From contig OU015669.1 in NCBI GenBank assembly GCA_907165275.2, forward strand, positions 2,812,501 to 2,876,500: a stretch of DNA of 64,000 bases. The letters are read 5' to 3'. Below are positions 42,878 through 55,449 of this stretch, one piece after another. The translations under genes were made by a program, and so were the position numbers. Position 1 is the stretch's first letter; each line of letters opens with the position of its first letter. The notes under the pieces are model-generated. The model was given only the letters and a program-made list of their open reading frames with translations, was not told the DNA's origin and searched no databases. This DNA is from Zygaena filipendulae (taxonomy: Eukaryota > Arthropoda > Insecta > Lepidoptera > Zygaenidae).

Positions 42878-43774
42878 TAATGTACATAAGAATCTCATGC
42901 CTCTTCCTATAATTCATTGACTTTATTTTTGTTACCTTTTCCTAGTATTAGGTCTTGAGTCTAAAGACTCCTCTTCGACTCATTGCCTCGGATATTCACA
43001 ATGATCGGAGGAATGCTTTGTTGCTGAAATAAAAAAAAGAAAAATAAAAACGATAGAGAAATATGTACCTACCGATTTTTTTTCCATTATTCACACCGTA
43101 GCTGAATATACGTGTAAAAACAGGGAACATGTCTGCTCAGAGATATTTTGGGTTTCTATCGCGTATTTATCCAACTAATAGGTTATGTAAAACAATAATT
43201 GTTATTCACATTTATTTATACAATAACTAATAAAAGTACCTGTGAGGTTCGTGGTAGGTCTAAGGCACGGTAAAAATAAGTAAGTCAAGGCCTTCGGCTA
43301 GCTCAATAATAAATCAAAGATAATTTTTGTATTTTTGCTTTAGTTATTCTTCTGAGTATTTTGTGTTGTTGTGTTGTATTGTATTGTATCCAGTTCTGTC
43401 CAAAAAGTAAAGAGTCAATTTTTTTATTTTATATAAAAAGAACAGATTACATAAAAATAAAGGTATTAGAAATGAGGCGGGATATCATAACGAGTGGCAT
43501 ATAGCAGCCTCGTTACATACCTACAGATTAAATTTAAAATATAAGTATAAATAAGTAATAAAAGTAATTTAATATTCATTTCAATATCTGTAGACCGCTT
43601 TATAGGTGCAAAAGACTTGAGGGTTAAAATTATTTAATAAGATTGAGAACCATCTAGTTAGTTATTTTTTTACGCATTTTGCATTTATCCAGGGCTTGTG
43701 TTAATTAGCAATAATTTTTTTAATACAAATAAGTATAAAATTGTTATCTAGGCTAGATTTTAGCAGACGAAAAC
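42878..43774. other. no recognised feature
   Basis: Unassigned AT-rich sequence. Confidence 0.4.
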
Positions 43775-43983
43775 GGCTGTTGACAACGTGATCGTATTGA
43801 TCGTTAATTAGGGACTCAAAAATCATATTGATAAACATCATTACAGGAACCAATATTACGTGTTTTGCAAGTTTTGAATCGAGGCTTGATTTCAATGTAA
43901 TATTGGTTAGTGTAATGATGTTGATCGTTATGATTTTTGGGTCCCTAGTTAACGATCGATACGATAACGTTGTTAAAACGTTG
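43775..43983. repeat. long imperfect palindrome (probable MITE)
   Basis: Arms of about 80 bases: CGTATTGATCGTTAATTAGG, GACTCAAAAATCAT and CCAATATTACG on the left, with complements on the right (GTAATATTGG, ATGATTTTTGGGTCCCTAGT, CGATCGATACG). A loop of about 35 bases. No duplication identified. Confidence 0.65.
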
Positions 43984-45168
43984 TCGATACTGCCGGCCTT
44001 GGGTTGTTATGAAAATCCTGCGGTTGCCATCCTATTGATCCCATCAAAAACTCTCAGCTTATGTAATGTAACAGTATAATAAAAGAGTTGTAGTATATCA
44101 GTAGTGAGTCAAGCAGTAAAATGTTTAATTACAATTTTTCACTGACTCCTAAAAAAGATCAGATTCTATTTTTCGACCGTTGTTTTGTTTCTTCGCTCGA
44201 CTTCCACGAAGCATTTATTGTTCGTGACGGTGTGATTGTGCTCAGCTTAGTATAAAGTAGAAACTCTTATACGTTCATAGCTCATTTAGCAACGGCCCTC
44301 AACATAAAGGAACATTCGATTTTCTGATTTCGCCCTCGGATGAACAAAACACGAGTGCGAATTTGTCATATCTTCCTCAATCTTAAATAGCGATTTCTCA
44401 GGAATACATCAGTGTACAGGATCGATAAAACGGTGGTTAAAAGACCTTAAAATATACTGGTGATCTTGTGAAACATTACTTTTGATATGAGGATATATTT
44501 TGGTTACTTATGCTGTCACTCACGTCCCTTAGGTAGAATACGTATTTTGCTTACCTACTCCTAAATGAGTTACAAACAGTGAACAAAAGTCAACTTTGTC
44601 CACTTCATATTTTTTTTATTATGTTTTGAATTTTTAATAGTATCTACCTATATTATAGTAGGTAATACAAAGTTTTTATTACAATATCTTGTATTCTCTC
44701 CCTAGTGAGGTTAAAGTTATACTTATGTATCAGACGAGGACAAGTGCTTTTATTTGTTGTGCCTTTGAATGTCTTACTTGGGATTCTATACATTAGAATT
44801 CACTATATTAAATCAGCTTATAGTTATAGTTTACATATCTTTACTATAGTTTCAACATAGTCTTTTAATTAAATAAAAAATAATGATATTTTCCACTTCG
44901 CCATGTACTTCTGGTCAGTGATAAAAATTTTAACTCGACTGTATCGATTAACCGTTAGTCACAGAAAATTCGTTATCATCGAGTTCTGTTTCAAACACGT
45001 TCCAAACAATGTTTAGATTAACTTTATTTCCAGTGGTCAGGGGAACGCTATGAAACGTGATAATGAGAATATAAGCGATCTCATTGGTATTCCAATAAAA
45101 AAAGTAGATAGGTTATGTGAATGATATAGGAGCTATTGATCAATGGGTAACGGAAACGAGACAGATAT
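43984..45168. other. no recognised feature
   Basis: Unassigned. No splice-flanked open frame of note. Confidence 0.4.
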
Positions 45169-45390
45169 ATGGACGCAGATAAGCAATAACATGTTAACCC
45201 ACAAAATTAAGTTATTGATTCAGAACGATTTATTGAGAGTTAGGGAACGTTTTTGAATTATGTGTTTACCTTATTGCATTGTTTAAATATGTAACTAAAT
45301 ATTGAACATAAAAAATGTTGATACAAAATGGCGCTATAATTTTAAAACACGATTTACTCAAAATTTCTCCAGTGCAGTGTGGGTTAATAC
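45169..45390. mobile_element. MITE of the GGACGCAGATAAGC family, right end short
   Basis: ATGGACGCAGATAAGCAATA then ACATGTTAACCCACA on the left; AAATTTCTCCAGTG and GTGTGGGTTAA on the right. Lacks the LINE tail present in the 33107 copy. Confidence 0.7.
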
Positions 45391-45601
45391 ATGGAGTTTC
45401 GAGTAAAATAAATGTGTTTATTTTCTATTTTGTATGGTTTTAAATTGCAAATTTAGGTTTGATTATAGATCGCGAAATCTCTTGGCGGACATACTTTATT
45501 ATTCCAACAACTATTTTTGTCAAATTCGAACTCATTCAAATTGTCAAGTTTAATAACTAACCGGATCGCCATCTTCAATTCTCGCCAAAAACTATCGTCA
45601 C

Positions 45602-45816
45602 CTGCAGGACAATTATGTAACTTTTGTTGCTATCATATTTCAATTTCAATCGGAAAAATAGCGATTTTGTGATTTATTAATCATGTTTAGACAGCTTCAA
45701 CTTTTGGAGTACCTAAGTATGTTTATTTTGGTTTATTGCTAAATATGGTTGTCAAAACATGCATATTGTTATCGCAAAACCGCCATGTTTTTTAAAGTTA
45801 CATAATAGCCCCTCAG
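45602..45816. mobile_element. TIR element (CTGAGGGGC ends), copy B, empty of the 35-bp relic
   Basis: ATTATGTAACTTTTGTTGCT on the left and AAAGTTACATAATAGCCCCT then CAG on the right. Single GTTTAGAC at 45685-45692. Confidence 0.7.
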
Positions 45817-47128
45817 AGCTGATAACGTGTCTACAATATTTATTGAAACATCATTGAGCGACCGTAGTTGGAAAAACCAACCACGTCCAGTCGTAAAAAA
45901 TAATGAAATCCGTGTATTAACCCGCTTACTGACTCGGCACGGTAAATCCTTACTAGATAACCGTGATTTATACTTGTTTATACAATGATAGCTGAAAAGG
46001 GGTGCCAAGTCAAAAGGGTTAAGAATTGGATATGATGATAAATTTCATGTTTACTTGAACATCGTATTAGTTACAGTATTAGTATTAGTACAGAAACTGA
46101 CGAGGAGAGAGAGAGATACAATCAATTACCTGGCTTGGATCCCCCTTTTGGACTAACCTAATTAAGACTCACAGATATAAATTACAATGTGCAGGTTGGA
46201 AGAACGAGGCAATTAATCAAGAAATGTGTTTTTTACAAAATCAACTTTTGTCTATTGTACTTGCTCGTACGCAAAATAAAACGAAACTAGATAATATAAT
46301 CATTTTGTTAGTTAAATACCTGGGATAGCAACCAAATACTTTTTTATGGCGAACATCAAAGAGCTTTTGAGAAAATTTCTGAAATTCAAAGGGTCAAACC
46401 GCTGACCACAAGCAGTTAAAGCGAATTAATCCTATATTTTTCATTACATCTGTGGTTGGAGGGGATTTTAAGGTTTTGTAATAAGTTATTCGACTGCATA
46501 GAGTGCAAAACACCTTTTCGAAAATTTTAGAACCCGTCTTTAGTGCACTATTGAGAATTTTACTATGACAGACATTGCCATAGCAAAATCAAGAACTTAT
46601 TACGATTAGAAAAAACAAAAAAAAAAAACTGTTAAAACTGCTGTGCAAAACAAGCTTTTCTTCAAATGCGCTAAAAAGAATAAACCATGTATTGTCATCC
46701 AAACTAAACGTGTTTACTAAATTTCATCTTAATCGGTTTCTGCTTCAAAGTTGAGTTGCAAGATTCCACCCGTACAAACATAGTTACATACATACATTGC
46801 AAGCTTTAAAATAAAAGCTATTTATATAAAAAAACCAGGAGCGTTTTTAAATTTTTCTTTGCCTGACTGACGAGGTTTTTTTTTTTAAATCATTTATTTA
46901 GTGACGCTTTGTACGCTCATGCGCCAAGTCAGCCTCGTAATGTGTTACATATTGCAATATAAAACTACTAATAGAAATAAACAAAAAATAAACCTTCCTA
47001 ACACTTCGGCGGAATGCAGCGCCCCCAACAACTCAACGCCACCGCTATAAGAAACAGTCCGCAATAACATACAGAATGGCAGAATCAACGATGTTGATAC
47101 GTCAAGTTACACGAAAATATATGAAACA
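45817..47128. other. no recognised feature
   Basis: Unassigned AT-rich DNA. Confidence 0.4.
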
Positions 47129-47255
47129 CTAGCTGTTCCCCACAGTTTCAACAGCGGTAATATCAGATTTCCCGCTGGAATTTCAGAATAAAAAATTCTC
47201 TATGTCCTATTCTGTTCAGACGTAATGGCGTGATTCAGTAACAAACATCCATCCA
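47129..47255 (-). mobile_element. Helitron-type repeat, middle deleted
   Basis: CTAGCTGTTCCCCACAG left end, GACGTAATGGCGTGATTCAG and AACAAACATCCATCC on the right. Confidence 0.55.
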
Positions 47256-47602
47256 TCCATCAAACCTTTCACATGAATACTACCAACGCAATCACAATAA
47301 CTTGGTCCTCCGGAGCCGGATCGAACGCGAAATCGCTGCGATGGCGCCGCAGCACTGATTGCGATATAAACAAGGTGCACATCGCACATTCCGCTCCACC
47401 AGAGCAATATTAACGGGATTAATACTTAATTATGTTACTCAACTGAGGATATTTACTTAATCAACTTCAGTCGGTTTGCTTTAGATCGTAACATATGCTG
47501 TTAATACATGTTATATAATTATAACTCACTTCGCGTTTATATTTTCATATTCGGAAGTTATTATACGGCAATGATTAAAGAACATGATCATAATAATTAT
47601 AA

Positions 47603-47801
47603 TCCTACTAATATTATAAATGCGAAAGTGTGAATGTTTGGATGTTTGTTACTCAATCACGCAAAAACGGCTGAAAGGATTTGGATGAAATTTGGCATGC
47701 ACGCTGTCAGTGATACAGAGAAGGACATAAACTACTTTTTATCCAGGAATTCCCACGGCAACTCTAAAATTACCGCGGGTGAAACCGCGGGGCACAGTTA
47801 G
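47603..47801 (+). mobile_element. Helitron-type repeat, full (199 bp)
   Basis: A|TCCTACTAATATTATAAATG start, two GGATGTTT-type units, CCGCGGGTGAAACCGCGG hairpin, CACAGTTAG|T end. Confidence 0.8.
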
Positions 47802-47867
47802 TAATAATATAATAATCATGTTTGTCGTCTTACTCATGTAAATAGGTATAAACCGGATTCGTGTCCT

Positions 47868-48007
47868 GCGGGCCTAAGATGCGCAACACGATAAAATTTT
47901 ATCGAGCCATTTTATCGATTCTCGTCGACAAAGCCATACAATAAATGTCGACGAGAATCGATAAAATGGCCTGATAAAATTTTATCGTGTTGCGCATCTT
48001 AGCCCGC
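47868..48007. repeat. almost perfect 62-bp-arm palindrome (MITE-like)
   Basis: Left GCGGGCCTAAGATGCGCAAC to ATTCTCGTCGACA; right TGTCGACGAGAATCG to GTTGCGCATCTTAGCCCGC; a loop of about 15 bases. Each arm holds its own small palindrome GATAAAATTTTATC. Confidence 0.85.
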
Positions 48008-48251
48008 CTGGGAGATAGAGGTAGTGTACGGGGCCGGAAACTCGATATATTTTATCTCCTATCTCAATAGTCGTGGTGATGGATTTAAGAGTATGTTTAA
48101 GAATTTTATTTCTGATCGTTGACGTATCGACAGTTAAAATTAAAGTATCGATTATTATATGCGCTCCATATACCAAGCAATTTGATTCTTGATAAACGAG
48201 GGATACTTCCGAAATAATCGTTTTTACAAATGGCATTAATTCCCTCACATG

Positions 48252-48600
48252 ATAATAATAATAATAATAATAATAAACTTTATTGAACCAAGAATATAAA
48301 CAAAATTAGGTAACCCCACCTCCCAAACTAGGAAAACCTGTACTTTGGGAGGTGGTGTCTTCCGCATGTGTGTGTACAAAATTTAATATTAACAAGTAAT
48401 GCATAAAATTATTCCATTAATACTAATATAGCAAAAAGTAATATCTAGTTTAAGACTACAGTTCACAAATGGGCCAAATATAAATTAGTACGTAGTTATT
48501 TACTATGAGATATAGGTAAGTATTGTTATTAAAATAATATGACGAATAATATGATTAATAATATGACACTAATGTTGTTGTTGTGAAGAATATGTTGGGC
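48252..48600 (-). mobile_element. LINE 3' end fragment
   Basis: On the minus strand it ends TTCAATAAAGTTTATTATTA with an (ATT)n tail at 48252-48278. The upstream 3' UTR has CCACCTCCCAAAGTACAGG. Left limit of homology uncertain. Confidence 0.45.
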
Positions 48601-48898
48601 ATCGAAGCCATATCCGCATGGGTGGGAAATTGTTGTCTTATGGCTCGGCACATCAGCAAATAAATATTGTGCCGAGGAACAACGTAGGTATGTTGCGTCA
48701 AAACCTTTTATACTTTGCGTATATTTTTTATGTTAAACAGTCTCAATTTGAAAAGTATATTACCTCTTTCCCTGTAACAGGTCACAAGTGGTCGTTTATT
48801 TTGAACCAAGTTCTGAACTAACTTTACGGTGCGATTTTTCGTCTCTTCGAATGGTTCCGGCCTTGACAATATCGGATTTTGAATTTACTTAACTTAAG

Positions 48899-48966
48899 AC
48901 TTGGCTGTATGGCTCAATAGCCCTCGCCTGTCCCAGAAGAGGCGAACATAAAAAACAACAACAATC
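48899..48966 (+). mobile_element. LINE/SINE tail with (CAA)n
   Basis: ACTTGGCTGTATGGCTCAAT, CCCTCGCCTGTCCC and AAAAAACAACAACAA. Related to 58176-58242. Confidence 0.5.
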
Positions 48967-50401
48967 TCTCTAAATATTCTTTTCTTCGTTGGACGCGATC
49001 GCAGTTCTCTGACTTATATATAGTTATCTGTGATCGCAGTCAAAATGACGTGAAATACCGCATCGATGCACAGGTATTTCTCACGTTGAGTAGATATTTC
49101 CCCATTCTCAAAGGAGGATAAAAATTACCGTTTTTAAACACAGGTAACTTACCGAACTTCACGTGCTTAATATTCAATATTTGCATTCTGGACACTTACC
49201 TAGCTTCGTGGGTTTACGTCTTTTTTCAACTGGACTTTTGATAGGTTCTGCTCTTGCTTTTTTTGTTTTGGAATTATTGGTGTATCTTTTGCGGCCTTTC
49301 CACGCCAGTCCTCGCGGATATTCCAATCAATTTCAACCATCAGGAGCGTTTGAGCGAAGACACTCACCAGTGAAAGAGTCTGTGGATAATCTATATGGTG
49401 AACGTTTCAGTCACGATTTCCTTAATTAGGTTTTTTCTGAATCTTGTGAATTTTCAATAACATATCCCTAAAGGTCTTTAAGATCAAAATCTTTATTTAT
49501 TATTATTTACATTTGATATCGTTACTGATATTTGTGGTTACTTCCTTTTCTGGATTCTCTAAAATAGTTAAAATTCATCTTCGGAGATGATCCGTGAAAT
49601 TGAGATCGTGAAATGTTTTCACTGATTTGGTGCAATATGTTTCTAATATCTCTCTCGCGACCGACGCAATCAATTGAAATGTTTGTAAAAGCATCAGAAT
49701 TTGTCATGTATTTTTTTATTATTCGACTCTATAGTTTTGGTTTTTAAAGATAGTTGAGATCATTCCAGTGGATGGTTTATCGGTAAATCACTTTTAGTGA
49801 ATGAGATAGTGACCGGATTTACTTTAGACTGTGTTTGAGACCGATTTACCCTTGCTGTTCAGATGTTATTGAATAAACAGATCAATCCGTATTGGTTTTG
49901 TTGCAAACGATCTGTGCTTTAGATCATCAAACTCTGCTTCGACCGAGGAAGACATCGCTATTGAGTATTATAGAGCCTTTTACGAATTCGAGCTCGAAGA
50001 AGCTTATCTTCATACATATTTTAAAATACACAACAACGTTCTAGAAATATAAATACAAATGCATTTCAAGCTTTTAGCTACGTAGGAGCCAGCCCTGTTG
50101 GTGGAAGTTAAAGCTTTTTTACTACATCTGAAACTGTGGAGCGTTTTCTGCAAAAGGTGCCTTTTTATTTTTCGAGAACATTTTCCTACTACCCCTCATC
50201 TGGGGTTTTAGCGCTGCCGAAGGCAACACAAATCTCAGAATTTTGTGAGAATGTCCGTTTGTTCATTTCTATAATAATTTTATTGGTCAGAAAATACTGG
50301 TGGTGGGTGGGACGCGATTTGTTATATCTTGCCTACTTCGTAAATTAATCATGGATTGTAATAACTATAGGTAAGTAATGGAGTTTTTTGTGAAAATAAT
50401 A
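48967..50401. other. no recognised feature
   Basis: The 88-codon frame at 49163-49429 begins with a hydrophobic stretch (LLIGSALAFFVLELLVYLL) but has no other support. No repeat assigned. Confidence 0.35.
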
Positions 50402-50640
50402 TGTCATTTCGAGCTAATTTCTTTGATGTCCTCCATGAGCTCCAAGGAAGATTTTGCAAACTATAGAAGAAATAAAGAAAAAAAGAAAACTACATTTATT
50501 CCAGCACAACACACAAGAAAATATCTGTCCTATATATATATATAGCACCCTGGATTGCAATTTCAAACCTTACAACGATGCTGAATGTTGACATAAATAC
50601 AGCAAATACATTTATTTTATTTTACTTGAAACTTTCTCCT
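50402..50640 (+). repeat. unclassified dispersed repeat, copy 3, with nested LINE tail
   Basis: TCATTTCGAGCTAATTTCTT and later GCAATTTCAAACCTTACAACGA. Between them (about 50465-50525) is AAGAAAACTACATTTATTCC, AGCACAACACAC, the minus-strand 3' end also found at 56312. Confidence 0.5.
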
Positions 50641-52387
50641 TCCTTATTACGAACAAAAGAAGAATTATGTTATATGTATATTTTTTTTTTTTTTATTTTT
50701 TTTTTTTTTATTTAAAACGTTTACAAAATATGACTTAATCTAATAGCAAAATCCAAAAATCACAGTATAATTACTTATATACTGTATCTGTATGATTGAT
50801 GACGGATTATTCGGTGCGCGTAAAAACCTAAGAAGGTTTGTGTTCTATTGCTATGCTTTGATATGATTAATTAAAATAAATAAATACCTAATAATACACA
50901 CTAAATTATTTATTTTACTCACAGATTTTACTACACTATCTACTTATCAGAGCTGCCTTTAGCATAAACGACTCGCTTAAATTTCTTTTTATTTTAAAGT
51001 AGGTCTAAATATTGGCAAGGCACTTTTTAATTTTTACTAGATGTAGCAGTAGTTTTTTGTTTACAAACCTTCCCGAATGATCGCGTAATGACGCATCAAA
51101 GTCTCATTATAATCGGATGCATAGGTAGATATAAAAGACAAACAAACAAACATCCATTAGTAAACAAGATTTAATACAAAATGAGTAACTGATAATGTCA
51201 ACGCGTGAGCCGAAACAGAACAAAAAAGAAATCGAACATTTCGAATTTCGAAATCCCCGAACTGACTCACAATTTGATTTGGGGATTGCAGTTGGTAAAG
51301 CGTTGCCTATTTTATTCGGTTCCGTTCCGTTGTACGGTGAACGTTTTGTTTGCTTGTCGGTTGAGCTTTAATTAAGTTTCGTAACAAAACGAGACGCGTC
51401 GAACAATCAACGCAAACTAATTTCCGTGCTGTGTATTGTGACCATGATGGCGCTGCGTTGAAAGAAATTGAAACGAAACTGGAGAATGCAAGACGTGTTT
51501 AGATTAAAAAAAAGTCTGCCAAGTAAATAGAACTACGAACCCGCTTGCAATTCTTTTACATTTTTTTTTGTATAGTAGGAAAATAATTTGTGAGAACACT
51601 TTTAAGTCTTCCACAAACATTTCGGTAAATAAATACATAATACGTATAGCGTTAGTAGCGTACCTACCTACACGTGAGATACGATAATGATTCTTTTTTC
51701 TAAGGATTTATTGATAATGTATAAGTTGTAGTATGTCTCAGCTATAATGTATTACTAACGTCATTCGCAAAAAAAGCCTTCCGTGATAAAAAAAAAACTC
51801 GATGTAAGATATTTTGAGATATCTATACCAACTAATTTTAAATAATAATTTTGCAATACTGCTACATATTATAATTAAGTTTCATAATTGAAAACCACCT
51901 GAAGTGTTTGTTTTGAACACTTTTTGTTTAAACTTTTTGATGTCACCTTTAAATAGGTACCCCGTAGGTACTTACCTTATGCAGAATTGCTATAAAAATA
52001 CATTTACTCACTACACTTTAGGTCGGCAAGTTTATTCTCCAATCGATTTATTTTCAAATGGACTATCTTAAAATGGTATGATTGTTTTCTGTCGTGTTTG
52101 TCGTGCTAGTTGACTTCTGTAAAGGCTAAAGTTGGATCACATTCAGTTAAATATTTTTTTAGTCAAGACATATCATGGTCACAGGAAATAGGCGTGACAT
52201 CGTAAGCAGCAGATAGCGAAATCCCAAACAGCCGACCGCACGAGTCGGGTAACGGCTAAAGTTTAAAAGGATCACCGGCCTCGTTTGTTGTGCCACTTTT
52301 AAGGTTCCACATTGAAATATTCTAAACAATATCGTGGTGGATTAAACATGAGTGAACGATGAATATAGAACGGGGTAGTATATTTAA
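50641..52387. other. no recognised gene
   Basis: Contains T-rich runs near 50680-50715. At 51180-51480 there is a somewhat less AT-rich segment (TTCGAATTTCGAAATCCCCG, GACGCGTCGAACAATC) that might be regulatory or transcribed but shows no splice or coding evidence. Confidence 0.35.
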
Positions 52388-52560
52388 GTCAAAGTCAAAT
52401 ATTTTTATACAAAGTTGGCTCAAAGTCTGGCTCTCTTGGACGTCAAAAAGATTTTATTCGATTCAAAAACAGAGAAACCCCTTGAGAAACCACTTCAAGC
52501 GGCAGGTATAAATTCCGATGAAATTAAGTAGGTACAAGAACTATTTAATCAAAGGTACAA
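52388..52560 (-). mobile_element. probable LINE 3' end
   Basis: AGTCAAAGTCAAATATTTTT on +, i.e. a (TTTGACT)n tail on the minus strand. The rest is not assigned. Confidence 0.4.
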
Positions 52561-52759
52561 GAGCAAACTACAGCTTGTATTACCATAAAGAAACCGAAGG
52601 AATTTTGCTTTTACATGGACATATACTTTACCCAACAAACAATGTCCTCATATAAACATCTGTTCTATGCAGATTTGCTAGCTCGGCTTTTGGTATTCCC
52701 TCGGAAATTCCAGAATAAAAAGTATTTTATATGTTAACTTAATTCAGAATATTATCCTA

Positions 52760-52982
52760 TCCTACTAATATCATAAATGTGAAAGTGCGAATGTTTGGAT
52801 GTTTAGATGTTTGGATGTTTAGATGTTTGTTACTCAATCACGCAAAAACGGCTAAACGGATTTGGATGAAATTTGGCATGCACGTTGTCAGGGGTACAGA
52901 GAAGGACATAAGGTACTGTTTATCCCGGAATTCCCGAGGGAAACTTGAAATTTCCGCGGGTGAAACCGCGGGGCACAGCTAG
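52760..52982 (+). mobile_element. Helitron-type repeat with five 8-bp units
   Basis: A|TCCTACTAATATCATAAATG start, then five (G/A)(G/A)ATGTTT units before GTTACTCAATCACGC; CCGCGGGTGAAACCGCGG hairpin and CACAGCTAG|T end. Confidence 0.85.
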
Positions 52983-53689
52983 TGTTCTATATATACGGAA
53001 AATTTCATTTCTAATCCATTCAGTCATGATTAAGTAACAAACATCCAACATCTTCACATTTTTCATGTACATATGATTTAAGCCATACGGAACTCGGTGG
53101 CGGAATTCTCATTGTGGCAATATTTTATCAAAAAACCTACGTTTCGTTATTGTAGTTGTGGATTGTTTGAGGGGAGTTGTTAGTGGTTTTATTTGGGAGT
53201 GATGCCTAGTTAGTGAGCTATTTTTTGTTTGTCACTCTTTGTGATTTTACATTGTCAAAAGTATGATTAATTAAATATTTTAATTTGAGTTGCGAATGTC
53301 GTGATTTTCCATGATTCTTATTCTGTAGAATAGAATAGAATAAAATACTAACTAATAGGAACGCATACTTAAAAAACAAAGATGCGTGTAAAAAAGAGGG
53401 GACACTCATTTTTATATCAAAGAAGGTCAACACCGTCACCGAAAAATCGTCACCGAATATAATGCCGCTTCACCGCTTATCATTAGATATTATGTTTAAA
53501 AAGTAATTGAAAATTTCAAATGCTGGGGGATAAAGCTAAAGTACATACATATATTATGAATGCTTAAAATAATTTTAAATGTAACTACACCAGCGTTGTT
53601 CTGAGCTGCCATAAAGCCTAACTGCAGGGGGCCAATTCCGCTCGCGCTAAACATGAAAAGACTGCTCTTGCATAAAGTTCTCCCCTCGT
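52983..53689. other. no recognised feature
   Basis: Unassigned AT-rich sequence. Confidence 0.4.
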
Positions 53690-53929
53690 ATGGACATAGA
53701 TAAGCAATAGTGTGTTAACCCACACTAGAGAAATTTTGAGTTAATTAAAGTTTTTAAATCATAGCGCCATTTCGTGTCAACATTTTTTATGCTCAATATT
53801 TAGTTACATATTTAAACAATGTAGTAAGGTCAACACATAATTAAAAAACGTTCTCTGCCTCTCAATAAATCGTTCTGAATCAATAACTTAATTTTGTGGG
53901 TTAACATGTTATTGCTTATCTGCGTCCGT
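53690..53929. mobile_element. MITE of the GGACGCAGATAAGC family, complete
   Basis: About 240 bp; ATGGACATAGATAAGCAATA left and TATTGCTTATCTGCGTCC region right. Reverse orientation relative to 45169. Confidence 0.75.
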
Positions 53930-54361
53930 ATATGCTGTTTTCAAAAACCGATCGGCATGCCAGTATCGCTATATGCGGGAGACCCTTTTTGAAGTGGGTG
54001 TGGTGCGGTATGGGTGTTCTTCGTGAGCAGAATTGACCACCTGGAGGCTTAACTGTGCTTCCGTAGTAATAAGTGCATGCAGCATTCTGCGGTTATCATA
54101 ATATACTAGCTCTGACTATAACTGCGCCGGGATATCGTGTCTACTGCCTCGTTAATATTAAATTCTGCTACGGTATTTACAAAGAAAATGGAATCTCAGA
54201 CTGTGTAGGTGCGTAGTCTTACTAATTTTGATATTTAGTATGGTTATTTTTTTTATTTTCCTTCAGGTAATATTAGACTTTAGGTACTCCTGTGTGTTGA
54301 AATACTATTAAGTATTTTGATTACTCGTAGAAATGATAGCTAAAATCTTCTATATCTAGAA

Positions 54362-54665
54362 CTAGCTGTTCCCCGCGGTTTCACCCGCGGAAATTTCGGA
54401 GATCCCGCAAGAATTCCGGAATGCAAAGTACCTACCCTATGTCCTTCTCTGTACCCCTGACAATGTGTGCCTAAGTATGCAAAATTTCATGAGATTTCAC
54501 CGACGTTAATTTCGGAGTTCCTGCGGGAATTCCGGGATAAAAGTATCCTATGTCCGTTTCCTGGTTCTAAGCTACCTCCCCACTAATTTTCAGCCAAATC
54601 GGTTCTGCCGTTCTTGAGTTATAAATAGTGTAACTAACACGACTTTCTTTTATATACATATAAGA
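54362..54665 (-). mobile_element. Helitron-type repeat, two partial bodies fused
   Basis: CTAGCTGTTCCCCGCGG left end. Body to AAAATTTCATGA, then a second GATTTCACCGACG...ATTCCGGGATAAAAG body, ending TACATATAAGA|T. Confidence 0.65.
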
Positions 54666-55052
54666 TTACCTCGTACGTTGCGGTATCACTAAGAATATCA
54701 AACAGAAATATTACACATAGAAAGAAATAAATAAGGAACACCATAGGAACCGCCCTTGATACAAAATACTCGGGTCATTTTGATCCAGATACTTAACAGA
54801 CATAATTTGTTATGTTCAAAGAAATAAGGTGAAACTCAAGGTTTTTATTGTAACCTTTATTATTATGGATAATTAAAACTCGACCTGATACATTAATTGA
54901 ATTGGAGTTCTACGTATAAATTCTATCGAGTAAAGTGCGCGTTCAATTTTTATTCCTTCATCAGTGTTCGAAGAACTTATTTAAAAGGATATTCGATATT
55001 TAAAATCTTGATGACGAATCTCTACTACTACTACTACTACTGTTCCTAGCTA

Positions 55053-55449
55053 CTAGCTGTTCCCTACGGTATCACCCACGGTTATTTCGAAGATCCCGGG
55101 GGGATTCCGGGATAAAAAGTACCCTATGTCCTATGACAACGTGCATGCCAAATTTCATTCAAATCCATTCAGTCATTTTTGCGTGCTTGAGTAACAAACA
55201 TCCAAAGATCCAAACATCACACTTTCACATCCTACTAATATTATAAATGTGAAAGTGTGGATGTTTGGATGTTTGTATGTTTCTCAATCACGCAAAAACG
55301 GCTGAACGGATTTGGATGAAATTTGGCATGCACGTTGTCAGGGGTACAGAGAAGGAGATAAGGAACTTTTTATCCCGGAATTCCCGCGGGAACTCCGAAA
55401 TTACGCGGGTGAAACCGCGGGGCACAGTTAGTTTATAATATTAGTAGGA
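55053..55449 (-). mobile_element. Helitron-type repeat interrupted by another Helitron
   Basis: Left part 55053-55229 (CTAGCTGTTCCCTACGG to ACACTTTCACA); right part 55432-55449 (TTTATAATATTAGTAGGA|T). Joined, they restore the exact family 5' end. Confidence 0.9.
55230..55431 (+). mobile_element. Helitron-type repeat inserted in the previous one
   Basis: A|TCCTACTAATATTATAAATG start, three 8-bp units, GCGGGTGAAACCGCGG hairpin, CACAGTTAG|T end. No base of the target is duplicated or lost. Confidence 0.9.
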
